This document shows, in pieces, positions 44,810 through 57,805 of a stretch of 64,000 nucleotides of DNA. How positions within the stretch are numbered: position 1 is the stretch's first letter; every line of letters begins with the position of its first letter. The notes under the pieces are model-generated. The model worked only from the letters and a program-made list of their open reading frames with translations, did no database searches and was not told the origin of the DNA. This stretch comes from Haemonchus contortus (taxonomy: Eukaryota; Nematoda; Chromadorea; Rhabditida; Trichostrongylidae): assembly GCA_000469685.2 (NCBI GenBank), contig LS997564.1:24238459-24302458 (forward strand), read 5' to 3'. The position numbers and the translations under genes were made by a program.

Positions 44810-47160
44810 GCCAGTGAATACATATTCATCTCTTTTAATGGCCATTAGCAGAAGTTGGCTATGCTACTGTGGACCAGAGATACACCGCTTGATTTAGAAA
44901 GTGGCGCTGCGAGAAATTATAAACATTGTGACGTTCCTGTATGCTCCAGTTTCAGCTATTGAAAATGCCGATGAGTTAGTTAGTTGCAGTTATTTGGAGA
45001 CAAAGCTGTCAATTGAGACATATGTAATTTCAGCTGAATGAACACCTTCCTCTGAGCTTTGCCCTTCTTTCGCTAGTTAGCAATCTGTAAGAAACACCGA
45101 TTGCTCCAGCGTGGTCTCTCTCGGCGGATGTTTAACCAATTTTTTATATGAGATTTGTTTCACCGTGGGCTAGGAGTGGTCAGCGTCTGTAAATAGCAAA
45201 AAACTGGTACTGGGGCAATAGGTAAGATCACATTCAGAGATAGCTGCATGGCGTCATGCGCTAATGCGTACCTAAGGGACGGTGTTCCGGAAGCAGCCAG
45301 GTTTTCAAATTGACATACGGTATGTCACTCTAAGTATGTCATTACTATAGCCAACCTCCTCCGCAGGACCCATAAAACGTTTTATCTTTGAGAAGTACGA
45401 TAGCAGCTGACACCAAGAAAGTTATCAGAACGCGACATCGCTCAGACCGGAGCGCTTACAGACTGCTCAAAAAAATTTGAGTAAAGGTACTTCGAAGCCG
45501 TGAAAGATAGGAAGACCACTCACTGCGTTGAGTTTGTTGGAAAACTTTTCAATGAGAAGCCTTTAGTTGCTTGTTAATAGCAATTTCCACGAACAAAAGA
45601 AAAAAATTCGAAGCTACTTTTCTGTACTCGAAGAGAAAGTGGTTGGCAACACAGATGGACATAAAACGATGGATATAAGACGCTTCTGAACAACACATGT
45701 TTCTACCCTAGAGAACCCTAATATCGGGAGTTGAAGAGCAAAGGTACTGATACCAGTCAAATAGTGTGAACTGCCAATATCATGATTTGGCTAAACATAC
45801 TGAAATTTCATGTAGTTATTCAGCAGAATAAAGTCTTGGTTGAGAAGTGACCCATGGAATACTTTCGAGTAGTTTCACAGTCACTACTTTCAAATTCTTG
45901 CAGTGCCGATTCAGAGGTAATTTAGAAAAGCGGGTTTGTTGCGAATTCAACCGGTTCGAGACATGAACAGTGCTAGTTCCCTCAGATTGAGATTAAGATT
46001 TGGTGACGGAGCTTAATGCGGAATGATTTGACGGGAATTTAAGCTGGAAAAAATCATCATGAAAGCATCCACTACATCTGAGCTCAATTTGTTGGAGAAA
46101 AGTGCGTAGGGATATCAAAGAGCTCTTAGAGGCTCACTTCCATTTTGTGGTACTCCTTTTGACTTGAAAAACACAAGTTCTGGTAGAGAGTAGGGCATCG
46201 GTGGCAAGGAAAGTAGGGAAATCCGTCGCTTTCGCGGAGAACAACTTTCCGAATAAAGTGGTCAAAGAGATTGTACGAGGTCACCATGCCAGGAACGGAT
46301 TATAGGGAGTATTTGGTCGAAATTTCGGTTGTTGCGATCACGTAAAGAGCTAAGTTACATCAAAAATGCCCAAAACTGTCTTTCACTGTCATCATGGGTC
46401 ACACCTATATAGTTCTTTAATTCTTCGGATTTCGATCATGAAAGGTCCTTAGGATGGCGCAGCCTTTACAGCGCCGTTGAAGCTCGCCCGCTGTGGGTGT
46501 GGAATTGGGCCGGTACAGTCTCTGACCCCTTATTACGCCCTGACTAGGTCGTTTACTGTTTTGATAGCGCCAGATATTGTGTATGGGACGTCAAGGATTC
46601 ATCATAGGGAGATATCCCATAAACCATTTTTATTGTGAACTAAAGTGTTTTTAAGTGATGAGGGCGGATCTTGAGTGAAGATGTAACTTTCGGTATTATT
46701 CGCTGGAACGCTGGCCCTCTAGCTCTTTACTTTGTATGGGTGGAAGATTATCTTTTTTTAAAATGAACTTCAGTATTGTCACAAACGAGGAAATTTTAAT
46801 GTTTCATCAAGCACGGCATCTAATATCATGTCCCTATAGATGGAACCCTTACCCATCAAACGAAGGCGCGGACAGACCACTTTACTTCCCATGGATAGGT
46901 CTGAAATTGTCCAATACCAGAGGGTGATTTCCGTTCGTCAAATTACGGCAGTAGTGAAGCTCAAAATGCTGAAATTAATTGTTTGACCAGATGGTATTGG
47001 TGGTATCCTTACTTTTGAAAGAAAGATGAGAGAGAAGCTATTGTGCGTCAACATCATCTCACAATTCCATATAACATATCTCTGCTCCAAGGAGGCAGAC
47101 AGCATGATCTGATTTCCACTGGATGAATCAGGAGACCCTACATAGAACACTAACACTATG
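44810..47160. other. Intergenic stretch without identified genes
   Basis: No gene can be supported. A short GC box reading GCCCGCTGTGGGTGTGGA near 46485 may be a fragment of the GC-box repeat family at 21.75-22.6 kb. Confidence 0.4.
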
Positions 47161-47165
47161 TTCTA

Positions 47166-48763
47166 CAGTGTGTTTCATAATTATAAGGTCACCCTCGATT
47201 CTTGCGATCCAGGAGAAAGCAACCGGGATGGAATTTTTAGGCAAACACAGGAAGATTCCTCATCACAATGTACCTCCGTATTCAAATTTTGGTCGCGGTA
47301 TCATTCACCTCAAATTTTTTATGATTTTTTTAAAAAATAGTGTCGGCTTTCGCACCGTTTCATAATTATAAGGTCACCCTGAGGAAGTAAATGATTTATT
47401 GACGTTGATGGCATATGTACAATACTTAATAATCTATAGCTCCTCCTTGTTTAAGAGCAACATCAAAGAGCCTACGTGGCATACTAGAAACTAGGTTTCG
47501 AAGATATTCCTCATCGATTGCTCTCCATGCTTCGATAACTGCCCGCTTCAGCTCTTCTGTGCCCTGGAACTGACGGTTATTCGCATAAACCTGTCTGACT
47601 ATTATGCCCCAGATATGTTCCATCGGATTGAGATCTGGACTGCAGGCTGGCCATGGCAGGACGCTTATTTGTTGGCATTGCAGCCACTCATCCGCTGCAC
47701 GGCTCACATGAATGGAGGAGTTGTCTTGTTGAAAGACATACATAGTTGAGATGACGGCGATGGCATAGAAAGGGTACTGGATGATGCTCCAAGACGTCCT
47801 AGTAATCCTTGAAATCCATACTGCAGCTCACGACATGTATATCCAACACAACATCATTGCAGAATGCACCCCACACCATAGACTTCCTTCACCGAAATTG
47901 CAACGGCTGAAGTAGACTGGTTCCTTTCTCAAGTCGCGTCAGTACCGCTTGTTTCCGTCAAGACCGTCCAGATTGAATTTCTTTTCATTCGAAAAGACGG
48001 CCTGAATAGGAATTATTCAGCTTCATGGTGAGATTTTGATGCAGATCTACCGTTGTCCAATCTCTCCGTAGGTTCATCATTGCAAATCCGAGTCGAGCCT
48101 CTCTGTGGCGGTCGGTGCTTCGTGGCACCTTCTCCATTGCTTGCCTGGTGATGTTCTCGCATCTTCTCACTGCTCTCCAGACTGTAGTTTTCGATACAGA
48201 GAGTTTTAATTTCGATCGGATCTAGTTCAAGGAGGACGTACTGTTGGGAACAGTCCTCAGAATCTTCCGCTCGTCACGGGCAGTAACCTTTCATGGGTGT
48301 CCACAGTCGGTGTTATATCTAGGGACATCAGAGCTCTCCAGAAATCTTTGAATGGTCCAAGGGGATCTCCCTATTTGCCTGTAGATGGCTCGAGTACTGA
48401 GCCCACCTCCATGATGAGCCTTCTCATCTGAGGAAAGCAGATGACCACGAGCCATGTTGACAGTCAGGTTTAGAAATGCATTTGCTACACATGCTTACCT
48501 TTATAAGTAACTTTAAACACGAAATTTCCTCTCTTCCATGCATAATTGTTCACTTTCTCAGGGTGACCTTATAATTATGAAACGGTGCAAAAACCGATAA
48601 ACTGTTCTAAAAAAGTTCAGAAAAATGCAGCTGCGGCTAAAAAACGGAAACCTAGGTTATTCGTGGTGGGGAATCCGTTCATGACGCTAGAAAAAATCCT
48701 TAATGATTGCTTTTCCTGGAAGTGCAAAATTTGAGGGTGACCTTATAATTATGAAACGCACTG
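47166..48763 (-). mobile_element. Tc3-like Tc1/mariner element with long composite ends
   Basis: Flanked by TA at 47164-47165 and 48764-48765. Both outer ends read CAGTGYGTTTCATAATTATA followed by AGGTCACCCTC. A second copy of TTTCATAATTATAAGGTCAC lies about 200 bases inside each end (near 47360 and, inverted, near 48560-48585). The whole 1598-base element thus has about 200-base terminal inverted repeats with the terminal motif at both borders of each. CAGT ends, TA target and the transposase inside place it in the Tc1 superfamily. The double-site layout resembles C. elegans Tc3 (known to have long ends with two transposase sites). Confidence 0.88.
47426..48455 (-). pseudogene. Tc1/Tc3-type transposase, degenerate
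   Basis: Starts at an ATG at 48455 (MARGHLLSSDEKAHHGGG), passes a helix-turn-helix region (STRAIYRQIGRSPWTIQRFL), and ends in a 105-codon open stretch with FQQDNSSIHVSR and WPACSPDLNPMEHIWG, the second D and terminal E of the DD34E triad. An in-frame TGA after DCGHP, in a position where an arginine codon CGA would be expected, plus later stops and frame changes, indicate it is inactive. About 340 codons overall, as expected for the family. Confidence 0.85.
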
Positions 48764-49149
48764 TATCTTCTATGTTCTATGTTCTATGTTTATTACGTAT
48801 TCCAAAATCAACATAATAGACCATGCAAAACCAAAGATAAAAGCAGCTGACAAACGAGTAAACTAAAACGAAAACCATGTAACACATAATGCAACCTCAA
48901 CCCAGATATTAGAGAAAGTCACAAGTATGGAATCAATTGCTCAGTCTCCGAAAACTAGGAAAGCTCACACTTGGTTAGAACCACTGTCATGTGACGCTTG
49001 AACTTACTCAGAGACCCAGAGACGATCAGATTTTTGGACTCGTTTTTGTACAAACTACCAGCTCTGAAGGTGAAACTTCCTGCTTTTATATTCGATTTAA
49101 TCCCAGGAAGCATAATTTAATCTGCCCACCTCTCGTTCGAGAATGCGTC

Positions 49150-49610
49150 GTATTATAAACACCAAAAGGAGTCAAAATCATTACACAGGTACAGAAGTTT
49201 GTGAACCATACACACATCGAACACCTTGCGCCGTGATTCCAATGTTGACAGTTCAAGAAATCTATTACGAATGGAGGCTCTAGGAATATCAGAATAGAAA
49301 AAGCATCTACACCGGAAAAGAGTTTTACACGTGAAGTTATTTTTTACTTTTTCAAGAGCAATGACGTCCTTCCCCCTGCTGGGATGAAACATTCGAACAT
49401 ATGTCTTGTAAGCTTTGATAAGGATGGAGTTCAGTGATAGACAGCAACTCGAAAATGTGTGACGTGCGCAGTAATGCTAGCTTACGCTGAGAGCGAATGC
49501 GCGTGAAAAAGTCGAGATTGTCGGTATAGAGAAAGTTCAGATCCTTTACACAGTTTATGCGGGAGATGGTAACCCCATCCATTGTATATTTCGAACATTG
49601 AGCGCTAGAG
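49150..49610 (-). pseudogene. CR1/Jockey-like LINE reverse transcriptase tail
   Basis: Minus-strand frames contain VKDLNFLYTDNLDF, then after a frame change FHPSRGKDVIALEKVKNNFT and LESRRKVFDVCMVHKLLY. These correspond to the conserved C-terminal segment after the RT catalytic core of CR1/Jockey LINEs (VKDLGxxxD...LExVQxxFT...RRxxxDLxxxYKxL). The catalytic YxDD region is not seen, so this is a 3' fragment. At least one frameshift separates the two halves. Confidence 0.72.
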
Positions 49611-49619
49611 CACAGTTGA

Positions 49620-52540
49620 GCAAACCTATCCGACTCTTTCCGGCTTGGATGAAATGATATTTAGTGCAAAAACCTGGGATGATGTAAGATTTGAACATTC
49701 GATTGACTCACCTACCCCGGTTCTCCTTTCCGCCTGAACTAGGTGAAAAAACTATACTTCTCAGCTGTGAAACATGGTGTGGGCCCGCAAAGCCCGCTAC
49801 CACTCCTTATGGGCCTCTAGTGCTGAATGTTGGAAAAGAGCGTTGCTTCCCAACCAATCGAACCGCCTTTTCACCAAAGCCCCATTAGCTCATCTGAACA
49901 CCTTCAAAAAGGATCCACTTAAACTTGTTGAACGATGCTTGAATCATTTGTAAATCGATAACAATAGTCATATTGGTTGTCCTATGAAGTTTTCACCATT
50001 TATAGGTTACCCCTGACGAGAAATAAGTCCTTCCCGCTGATTCCATCATACATCTCTCGGAAGACTGATTTTACCTACACCTTCTAAACCTGCGATTCAC
50101 GAGCAAGTGTTCAGTGCTTCCCAGTTTAGAATTTGGTATGGTAATGGTGAAAGTTTGTGATTCTCTTATGTTTCATCAAACATGAAACCTTCTCTTGGTC
50201 CTGGTTAAGTATTTGGGTCCAGGCTACTTACTAAGGATTGCGACAATTGTCCAGCGACTTCCTAGTTCGCCTTTCTCGTAACCTGAGTATGTATTATATA
50301 TTTTTAGTGGTAAAACACTTATTTCGCGTGACATTTCGCCAAGATCGTCACCTTCGAAGCTTGGAAGCTTACGGAATTCTCGGAATGTGACCCATCACTC
50401 GAAAGTGGACCCACTCTTAATTGTACGCATCTCAAACAAATGTTTCCAAGCATTGTTGAATCCCAACAACGGCTGACCGGCAACTCCACCAAGAAGAAGC
50501 GCTTGGATTGTAGCCGGTCCCACTCGCACATCAGTAGGTTGTGACAACTAGCACCAAGTGTGTCTTTCTTGTTTGTTTTAAATTCGATGCAAAATTATCC
50601 TTCGAGACTTCCACAAGGTTGGCTCGGATGGGGATCGAGTCCGCTTTTATGCTTTGCGTGCATCGTGCACCTCACTCTAGCGAAACCCCTATTGCCCTCG
50701 CTTGTTTAAGAAGCTGAAAGTTTCCCATATTACAGTATAGATCCTGTAGGTATTTCCTTCCGCTCTTCATTTGCTTGCTGCTTTCTAATAACGTAAGTTG
50801 ATCCCACATGGACCGGAGCGTCCCTTGCTTATAACCGCAAACACTACAATTTGTGAACGCTCTTGGTCTAACGATATTCAGGTTCTGTGGAAACGGTAAG
50901 CTGACCCATCGCAACACAAACTCTCAACTGGCCTTGAGTACTTGCTTGTTAATCTTTCAACCCTGAATATGCTTATGAATAAGATGGACTTCAAATTCCT
51001 GTAATGTGTTACACAGTAACCAAAAGGCACGCTCAAGCACCTCCAAACACCCGTCACAAATACGACGCAACACAAAGGTACCCTGTGTGGGGTAACGGGG
51101 AGAGTCAATCAGATGTTAAATTCTTACTCAATGTCACCTTTTTGCAGAAGGTATTTGTCGTTCGGGTGTTCCTCCACTCGTAAGGCTGAAGTAATCAATG
51201 CAGTCACTTGGCTAAGGACCTTACTTGAGCACTAGAAATATTGATTACTCTTCCTTCTCTGCTCTGGCACTCAATGTTGGGGCAGCAGGATCGGACTTAT
51301 GGGGTAGATTCGCCGCGCGCGGCAGTCGCGAATCATTCGCATCGTTATTACAGCTCTAGCGTTCTTCATACAGCTCAATCGATGTGCGATTATTATTTTT
51401 GCATGATTCTAATGTTACTTCTTTTCTACCTGTATTGCTTACTTGCTGCTGCATTCTGCCACATTCCTTCGCGCACGGCGTCTCTCTCGTCACGACGCGA
51501 CGATTTCGATCCTACTGCACCGCGCCCCTCAGTGTTGGATAAGACCCCCTTTCCCCAACTACAGTCTCCCAAGTCGCTAATGTAGGCAAGAGCGATGAGC
51601 GAAACTCTGCCGCTTATTTCTTCGAAAGCAGGGAATCAGTTGTATTTTCATTTTCGATGGTGTGGGAACGGGATCATTCCAATAGACTAGAAGTGTAAGA
51701 AATAGCGAAGGTCCGAGACCATAGAGATGAAATTTGCCTCAACAATGAAACCAAGAGCACCCAATACTCTAAAGCCACTTAACGATTGCTTACTATAACT
51801 ATGGAGCATTTTTTAGGTAACTTGCTTAGTATAAACCTAAAATCTGTCGCAGAACGTCGTGTTTAGTTCTTCGCACAGCGTTATTTTGTGCTCTGGTTCC
51901 AATTTAAAGGACGCTTATAAAGCGAAGGCGCGAAAGCTGAAGATTTGAATTGCACCGTCGAAATATGAGCTTGAGACGTTAGGCTGTAATTAAAAACACA
52001 CTCGAAATTTATGCTTCGTTGACTCGGAGGGAATTTCTTTCTCGATTTAGGCATGCGGAAGACGGACAGAAGCACAAAACTACTTTTTATTTGAGTTTCC
52101 ACTGATATGTCACAGTACCTCTAGTCGCTAAATAACCCATACTAGTCGCAGGTACTCACAGACAGCACACCCGATTTTTTTTACCTGACGTTGCTTCCAC
52201 ATTTCTTCTACGTCTACTACTACTGTAGGGAATTGAGCTTGAGTTTGCGTTATTGTTGCGAGTCCTTCAACTTTGCGGCCTCAACGCACTTTCCCTCTGT
52301 TTTTAAGTTCTCCATAGTTTCTTTTCACTTTTTTGTATTAACTCTTTTTCGTAGCTTTTTTCTTGTAATATTTGTATGATGTTTTTATTTCTTTACAGTG
52401 TGACTTATAGTTTTTTTATATGATCTTCATCCTCATACATTCGTTTGTACTCGTAGTTGGCCTTTCATGATTTACTCACCTAATGTGTGCCGTTAATCAG
52501 CAAATTTCGTCTTTCTAATAATCCGTTTTGTTTCGTTAAG
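49620..52540. other. Intergenic stretch upstream of brc-1
   Basis: No exon recognised. On the minus strand near 50605-50690 there is a tRNA-like pair of boxes (TCGCTAGAGTGAGG and GGACTCGATCCCC) without a closing acceptor stem, likely another SINE head. At 51003-51100 lies a copy of the repeat seen near 415-500. Regulatory sequence for brc-1 must lie at the right end but I cannot point to elements. Confidence 0.4.
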
Positions 52541-52545
52541 CTCTT

Positions 52546-52555
52546 CCTTTTCTAG
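52546..52555 (+). promoter_or_regulatory. Putative spliced-leader acceptor of brc-1
   Basis: CTTTTCTAG-type acceptor ending at 52555, eight bases before the ATG at 52564. No upstream cis exon is apparent. This is the usual layout for spliced-leader addition in nematodes. Inference from position. Confidence 0.5.
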
Positions 52556-52563
52556 AATCTAAA

Positions 52564-55500
52564 ATGTCGGCTCAATCACTGTATGAGTATGCATTGAAAA
52601 TCAACAACGTAATGGCGAAAATTCAAGCTGAGCTCAAATGCGGTATATGGTTAGTTACTGCGGTGTACGTACGTTAACCAGGTGCCCTTGTATTGCTCTT
52701 TTAGTTGCTCAACTTTCTCTAATCCCGTCTCAGCTACTTGTGGACACGTATTTTGTAAGGATTGCTTGGATGTTGTTTTCCAACGTCGCCGAGTTGTGGA
52801 GTGCCCACTATGCCGTCAGTCAATCAATAAAAGGTACGTGCTTTTCCGGAAGATATGGCTTTTTATTTCTATATGGGGATTTCAGGAGTTGTACTCCCTC
52901 AGAGCAACATGACTCGATGGTGAAAGGATACCTTCAACTTGGTCGGAATTTTCTTCGAGACTCGCAAGAACAGACACTTTCGATCCCCAAAGATGTCGCG
53001 TTTATGGACAGTCAAGTTCGTGATCCGAGTGATGTTTGCTTTTCAGCCTGTTGAGTTCTTTTACGGCACTACTTCAGGTGCCTGTTGGTCCCGACTTAGG
53101 CTACAGCCAAATACGCGATTTCCGTCCAGAGCCTCACTTTGCTCTTCCAAAAGCGGTAAGTTCTATATCAAAAGTTTTCAACTGCTTTTGTACTGTCTGT
53201 TTAACTTTAGCGTGCGAGACGACGGCAGCCGCTGAAAATTGAAACTGCTACAAAGTTCGCCAAAATGGAGGATATCGCTGAAGAAGCTAAATGCAAGGAA
53301 AACACCCCATTACAGTCAATGAATGCCGAGTTTGAAGATCAACAAGTGCGTAAGAAGGTGTGGTCTAGGGTACTGCATTCGGAATTTTTTGTGAACTTTG
53401 ACCAGCTAAGTCTAATTAGCTTTATTTGATGATAAATTATTGAGGTAGATCGAGCTTGATAAACAGTAACTCCGTAATAATTCGCGAGTCGTACTAAGCC
53501 TCTATCCGCATACTCAAACAGGCAACAGTGCTGCTCTAGAACCAGAAAAGCATCTCGACTACCCATGTAATCAAAATTCCTCTTCTATTGAGACAATGAT
53601 GAAATTGAACTTGACTAATTAACACTGTCCAGGATTTCACCCCTTCGCATAATCCTTCGTCATGTTCCTTTGACTTTTTGGTTCCCATGTTTCCTCACTT
53701 GATTTTTCAGTCCACTATCCTTGCCCGAAGATGCGAGAAGGATATTGCTCGGTATTCACAAACAAAGTCAGTTGAAGTTCAGTGCAACATTCCCGATCCG
53801 GCATGTGTTTGTCACAGCTTGCGAAGGTCGTTAAAATCGTATCGTGGTAAGATCTGTCAAGTTTTTTTTTTCTCGCCAATTTTCTTGCTAATATCAATAT
53901 TTTTCAGAATTGAATCTAGACCACACCTCTGAGGGTTCAGATCTTGACGCGCTTTTTGTGCTTTTGCCGGAACTTAAGGATTTGTTAATGGAGGTGCTAC
54001 TTCTTGTTGTTTTATCCGCTGATATTACTTCCTCATATTTCCGTCTATAGAATGTCCCCACACTTTGTGAAGTGTTGAAGTTACCGCATATCACTACCAC
54101 GTCAACACTTCAAGCTCAAGCTATCGAACCAGTCGAGGAAGCAGCCGTAGGGTGCTCATCAGGAGTTGTCACTCTAGGTAATTTAAGAAATGCAAAGCAG
54201 CTGTACACAGTTTAATGACGCTAATTTGGCTTCAGATGATTTCGCTAGTGATGATGATGGTGAAGAATTGAACGCCACTCAACCGCCTGCTCTATTGAAA
54301 TCTGAAATTGTGACGGGCCCTGCCACAGTTGTTGATCTGAATGGGAACAAAGACAACTCAAATGCTGTAATTCAATCACAAACATCTAGTTATTTTTCTT
54401 CAAGCTCTTTTTTCGCTGGCTAATAGGAACTTTTATGTTGAACTTTAACCTTGGCTCTAATTCTCTATGAAGATGTCAATAACACCAGAATGAGGCTCTT
54501 ATTTCAGGAAAACGAACGTCCGAATTCTTCTTGTACACGGTCTTCGAGTGATGTTGTGCTACAGTCATCTCCTTCTAACGAAGCTGGCGATGAAGACGGA
54601 GACATCACAATACAGTTTCCTTTTGACTCAATTCCCTGTGGTGAGGTTTTTCTGTATTATAAGGATAGGAGAACCAAGTTCACTTGGTAACCTATTGATT
54701 TTCTTCTGTTTCTGTAATTTGCATTCTAGAGACTAATGGTTGTCCCTCTGCTGATAATAATATGGATACGCTCGATCAAAAAGCGCTGGTTGTGAGTGTT
54801 TCGCGGTTGAATTGCCTCGAAGATGAAGTGAGTCGTAATAACGAAGAAGTCTTTTTTTTTCCAAAGGTTTTTATCAAGCCAATTTGTCTATGAACGTTCC
54901 AGAAAGTAGTAAGTGACTTCATTAAAATGTTCCCACAAGTTCGATACGAAGAGGATGTTACATGCTCCTCTACTCATCTCGTTATGATGAATTCTCGTAG
55001 GTTCTTTGTTTTATTTAAATGTTTTGATTTCCTGTGATATTTCTTCCTTTTCTTTCTCATTTCATTAGCCTTTCTAATTTTGCCAATAAAGTCTGGAAGA
55101 AAAGGTTCGACTCATGTTGATTGAGAAAATTAACTAGGAACTTTGACATCCCATGTCATAAGACACGACATGTGAAGGCTCTTACTAAACTGAGAAAGTG
55201 ACTGAGACATGTAAGGGAGTCATGTAAGACAAATGGGTGCTGATTTTTGCTAGAAGAAACGTTTACAGTCTTGACACAGCCATCAAAAGGGCTGCTGTGC
55301 TATCGGGCTTGTTACTGTGAGTTCACGGTTGTTGCTAGAAATTCGCTGTAGTCGCGTGCATATCACAAGCCTTGGCGCTTTCTTCGAGCGATCGTATTAA
55401 ATATTGTGTCGAAGGCGCCACAATTGCGTCACCCTCATTATAGAAATATTCTGAACGAACTTACTTTATAAAGAATAGAATGATTTTCGATTTGATATCT

Positions 55501-57349
55501 CGATATAGCCCGTTCGTGACCGCATCTTTCGCTCTGCCCTCATATAAAGTAATCTTCGCAGATCAGAGATTATGCCAACGGCGATCTCTTCGCTACGTCT
55601 TTGCCGTGGCTCGGAAATGTGAGCTGCTTGATCGCTCGTGGTTGGAAGAATCTATAAAGGCGCAGCGATTACTGTCCACGGTAAGTGTTTATCTGTTGGT
55701 GGTCGTTGTTATTTTTACAAGGTTTCAGTTATACATGAGGTTATCAATAAGCCTTCTGTGACAACAGTTCTTGCAGAATAGCTGAATTAATAATATTAAT
55801 AATTGATGATCGTAGAGGTGAACAGCTAGTGCTCTATCAAATATTTTACGCAAGCAGAAACAGTTACGATCATCTATATCGTTCCGAGTTGGACGAAAGT
55901 TTTTTGAGAATCGATCTATGTATGGTCGCAAAAATTCTTCGGTTCAGGAATGTGTATAGTCATGTTTTACTCAATTATTTGGTATCCTAAGGCGCAACAT
56001 GTACTGGCATGCGAGACTCCAGACGAAGAACCTGGATGGATTCGTGCCAGACAGACTACGCAGCCGTTGTTCGGTCAAATGGGCTTTTTCCTTCCGAAGA
56101 CATTCACTCATTCCAAGTTGCTACCTTATGAGGTGCGTTCGTTTTTTGTCTTCGAAAAATTTGTTCGAGGGGAAACATCAAGTATTTTCATCCGTCCTTT
56201 CCTGAAAGAAAAAAAGCAATGGATTTTTTTTGAAAACTGTGTGGAAGACCACTCTTCGTAATCAGGGTGTGTTTGTCACATGATCAATATCCATTCAAAT
56301 ATACTATGTATTCATTTGTCTTGTCACACTGTTTTCGTTTTTTATCAATTGACTGTTGTTTTTTCCGCTTAGCTTCAAACTGGACCCGATCCCGCTTTCT
56401 GGGCAACGTGCTCTTATTCCGTTGCACTTCATAGACCCCTCGCCCTTGCCTTCCTAATGACTTCTCAACCATAGCTTATCAACGCTCACTTTTACAAAGT
56501 GCGTTTTTTGTGTTCCATCCTTCGCGAAAGTATTTTGCCGTATCTTGCCATTCCTGTAGCTCTACGTTATCAGTTCTTTCCCAGAAACATCCACGGACTT
56601 CAATGTGTCTCAATCCTAGCAAATAACTTAGCCTGTGTTCGATATAATGGACTTAGTCTCCACCACCACCAACCACAGCAAGTTTAGGAGAAGAAACATG
56701 CCGCCGATCTAGGTGACCTAGAACTCGTTTGTCGGTAGCTATTGCCTTACAGACCCCCTGAGACTGGTAGCTGAGCTGCTGATCTGAGCTGCAGAAATGC
56801 TGATCCTACCTGACTCTCTTTCACTCCTCCATCAATGCTAAATGTGGAATCACCTATAAAATCCTCCGCGGAAAGACCCCTGTTTTTTGCAGAAATTTCC
56901 TCACGCTGCTGGAGTCGCGTCGTGAGCAGTGAACAGATTGTCATAACTACTCCGAATGTCTCCTTACACTATTGTACTACTGCATTTTCTATCTGTTTAT
57001 CGTCATCATTCATATCGAAGTGCGTTCGTTTCAGAAACTTAAAGAGCTCATTACTTTGTGTGGGGGCACGTGCTGTGACAAACCATGGGAGCTTGTCAGC
57101 TTCAAGATCGCATATACAATCTTCATGTCGAATTCAACAGAATGGGATGCCGCTCGTCGATATGAAGCGAGCATGAATGGTGTCCCTGTGAGTCAAGCTT
57201 ATTATATCCGTCTTATATCCGATTGATATCAGTAGCTAATTTTCGATTTGAACTTATTTAAGGTGCTTGTTGCGGACTGGATATTGGATTCGATTGCAGA
57301 GTTTCGTGTCAAGCCTATAGAACCGTATAAAATCCAACGAAAGCATTGA
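52564..57349 (+). CDS. brc-1: BRCA1 ortholog: RING plus tandem BRCT, 16 exons
   Basis: Nuclear E3 ubiquitin ligase for double-strand-break repair; the family acts as a heterodimer with BARD1. Exons: 52564-52649, 52705-52833, 52886-53015, 53078-53155, 53211-53345, 53711-53846, 53908-53993, 54051-54177, 54236-54366, 54508-54640, 54730-54827, 54903-54996, 55562-55680, 55992-56132, 57035-57187, 57263-57349. They sum to 1863 bases (620 residues, similar to C. elegans BRC-1, far shorter than the human protein), with all phases agreeing. RING finger, residues about 26-73: KCGIC, CGHVFCKDC, CPLCRQ. Residues ~75-400 are low-conservation and partly acidic (DDFASDDDGEEL). BRCT1 about 405-495 (SRLNCLEDEKVVSDF, RSWLEESIKAQRLL), BRCT2 about 515-615 (FGQMGFFLPKTF, LITLCGG, VLVADWILDSI). 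Ends of exons 9 and 14 are the least certain. Confidence 0.93.
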
Positions 57350-57805
57350 AGGCAACATCTACTCAGTTTATAACAAACTGAGGAAAGGATAAATTCAGAA
57401 TTCAGAAAGTCTCGCTTATCTTCTCTTTCTCATTACCTCAGTTTTCCGCTTTCTGGTCGAACTCTGTTTTCAAGCTGAAGCTGAATTTAAGTTTGGCAAG
57501 TGATTGTTTGTTCAGGGTTGTGTTCTCTTCTCCGTATCCTCATTTTCCCAGGGTGCCTGAAGCTCTCCTTTGACCGACGACTGGAGACCAACTGATCCCA
57601 CTCAATCGATGAGTCGTATCAGGCCTAAACTCACGTCGAGGTGCTCCAACTTGTCTTTTCATCTTTGCTCCTTCGTTGACCAGTTGCTATCACGTTGTCC
57701 GTCCAGGCAAATCTTTGCCTTTCACAGAATGATTGATTGATGAATTTGATGCAGTGAAAACCTGGTATGTTGCTTCCTGATCACAGCGGAAATAGCTGTA
57801 CTTAA

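Noticed and set aside
47158..47340. Plus-strand open frames at the left end of the Tc3-like element
   Set aside because: They lie within the terminal inverted repeat and are not coding.
50605..50690. Possible tRNA gene on the minus strand
   Set aside because: Box-like motifs without a cloverleaf; the flanks do not pair.
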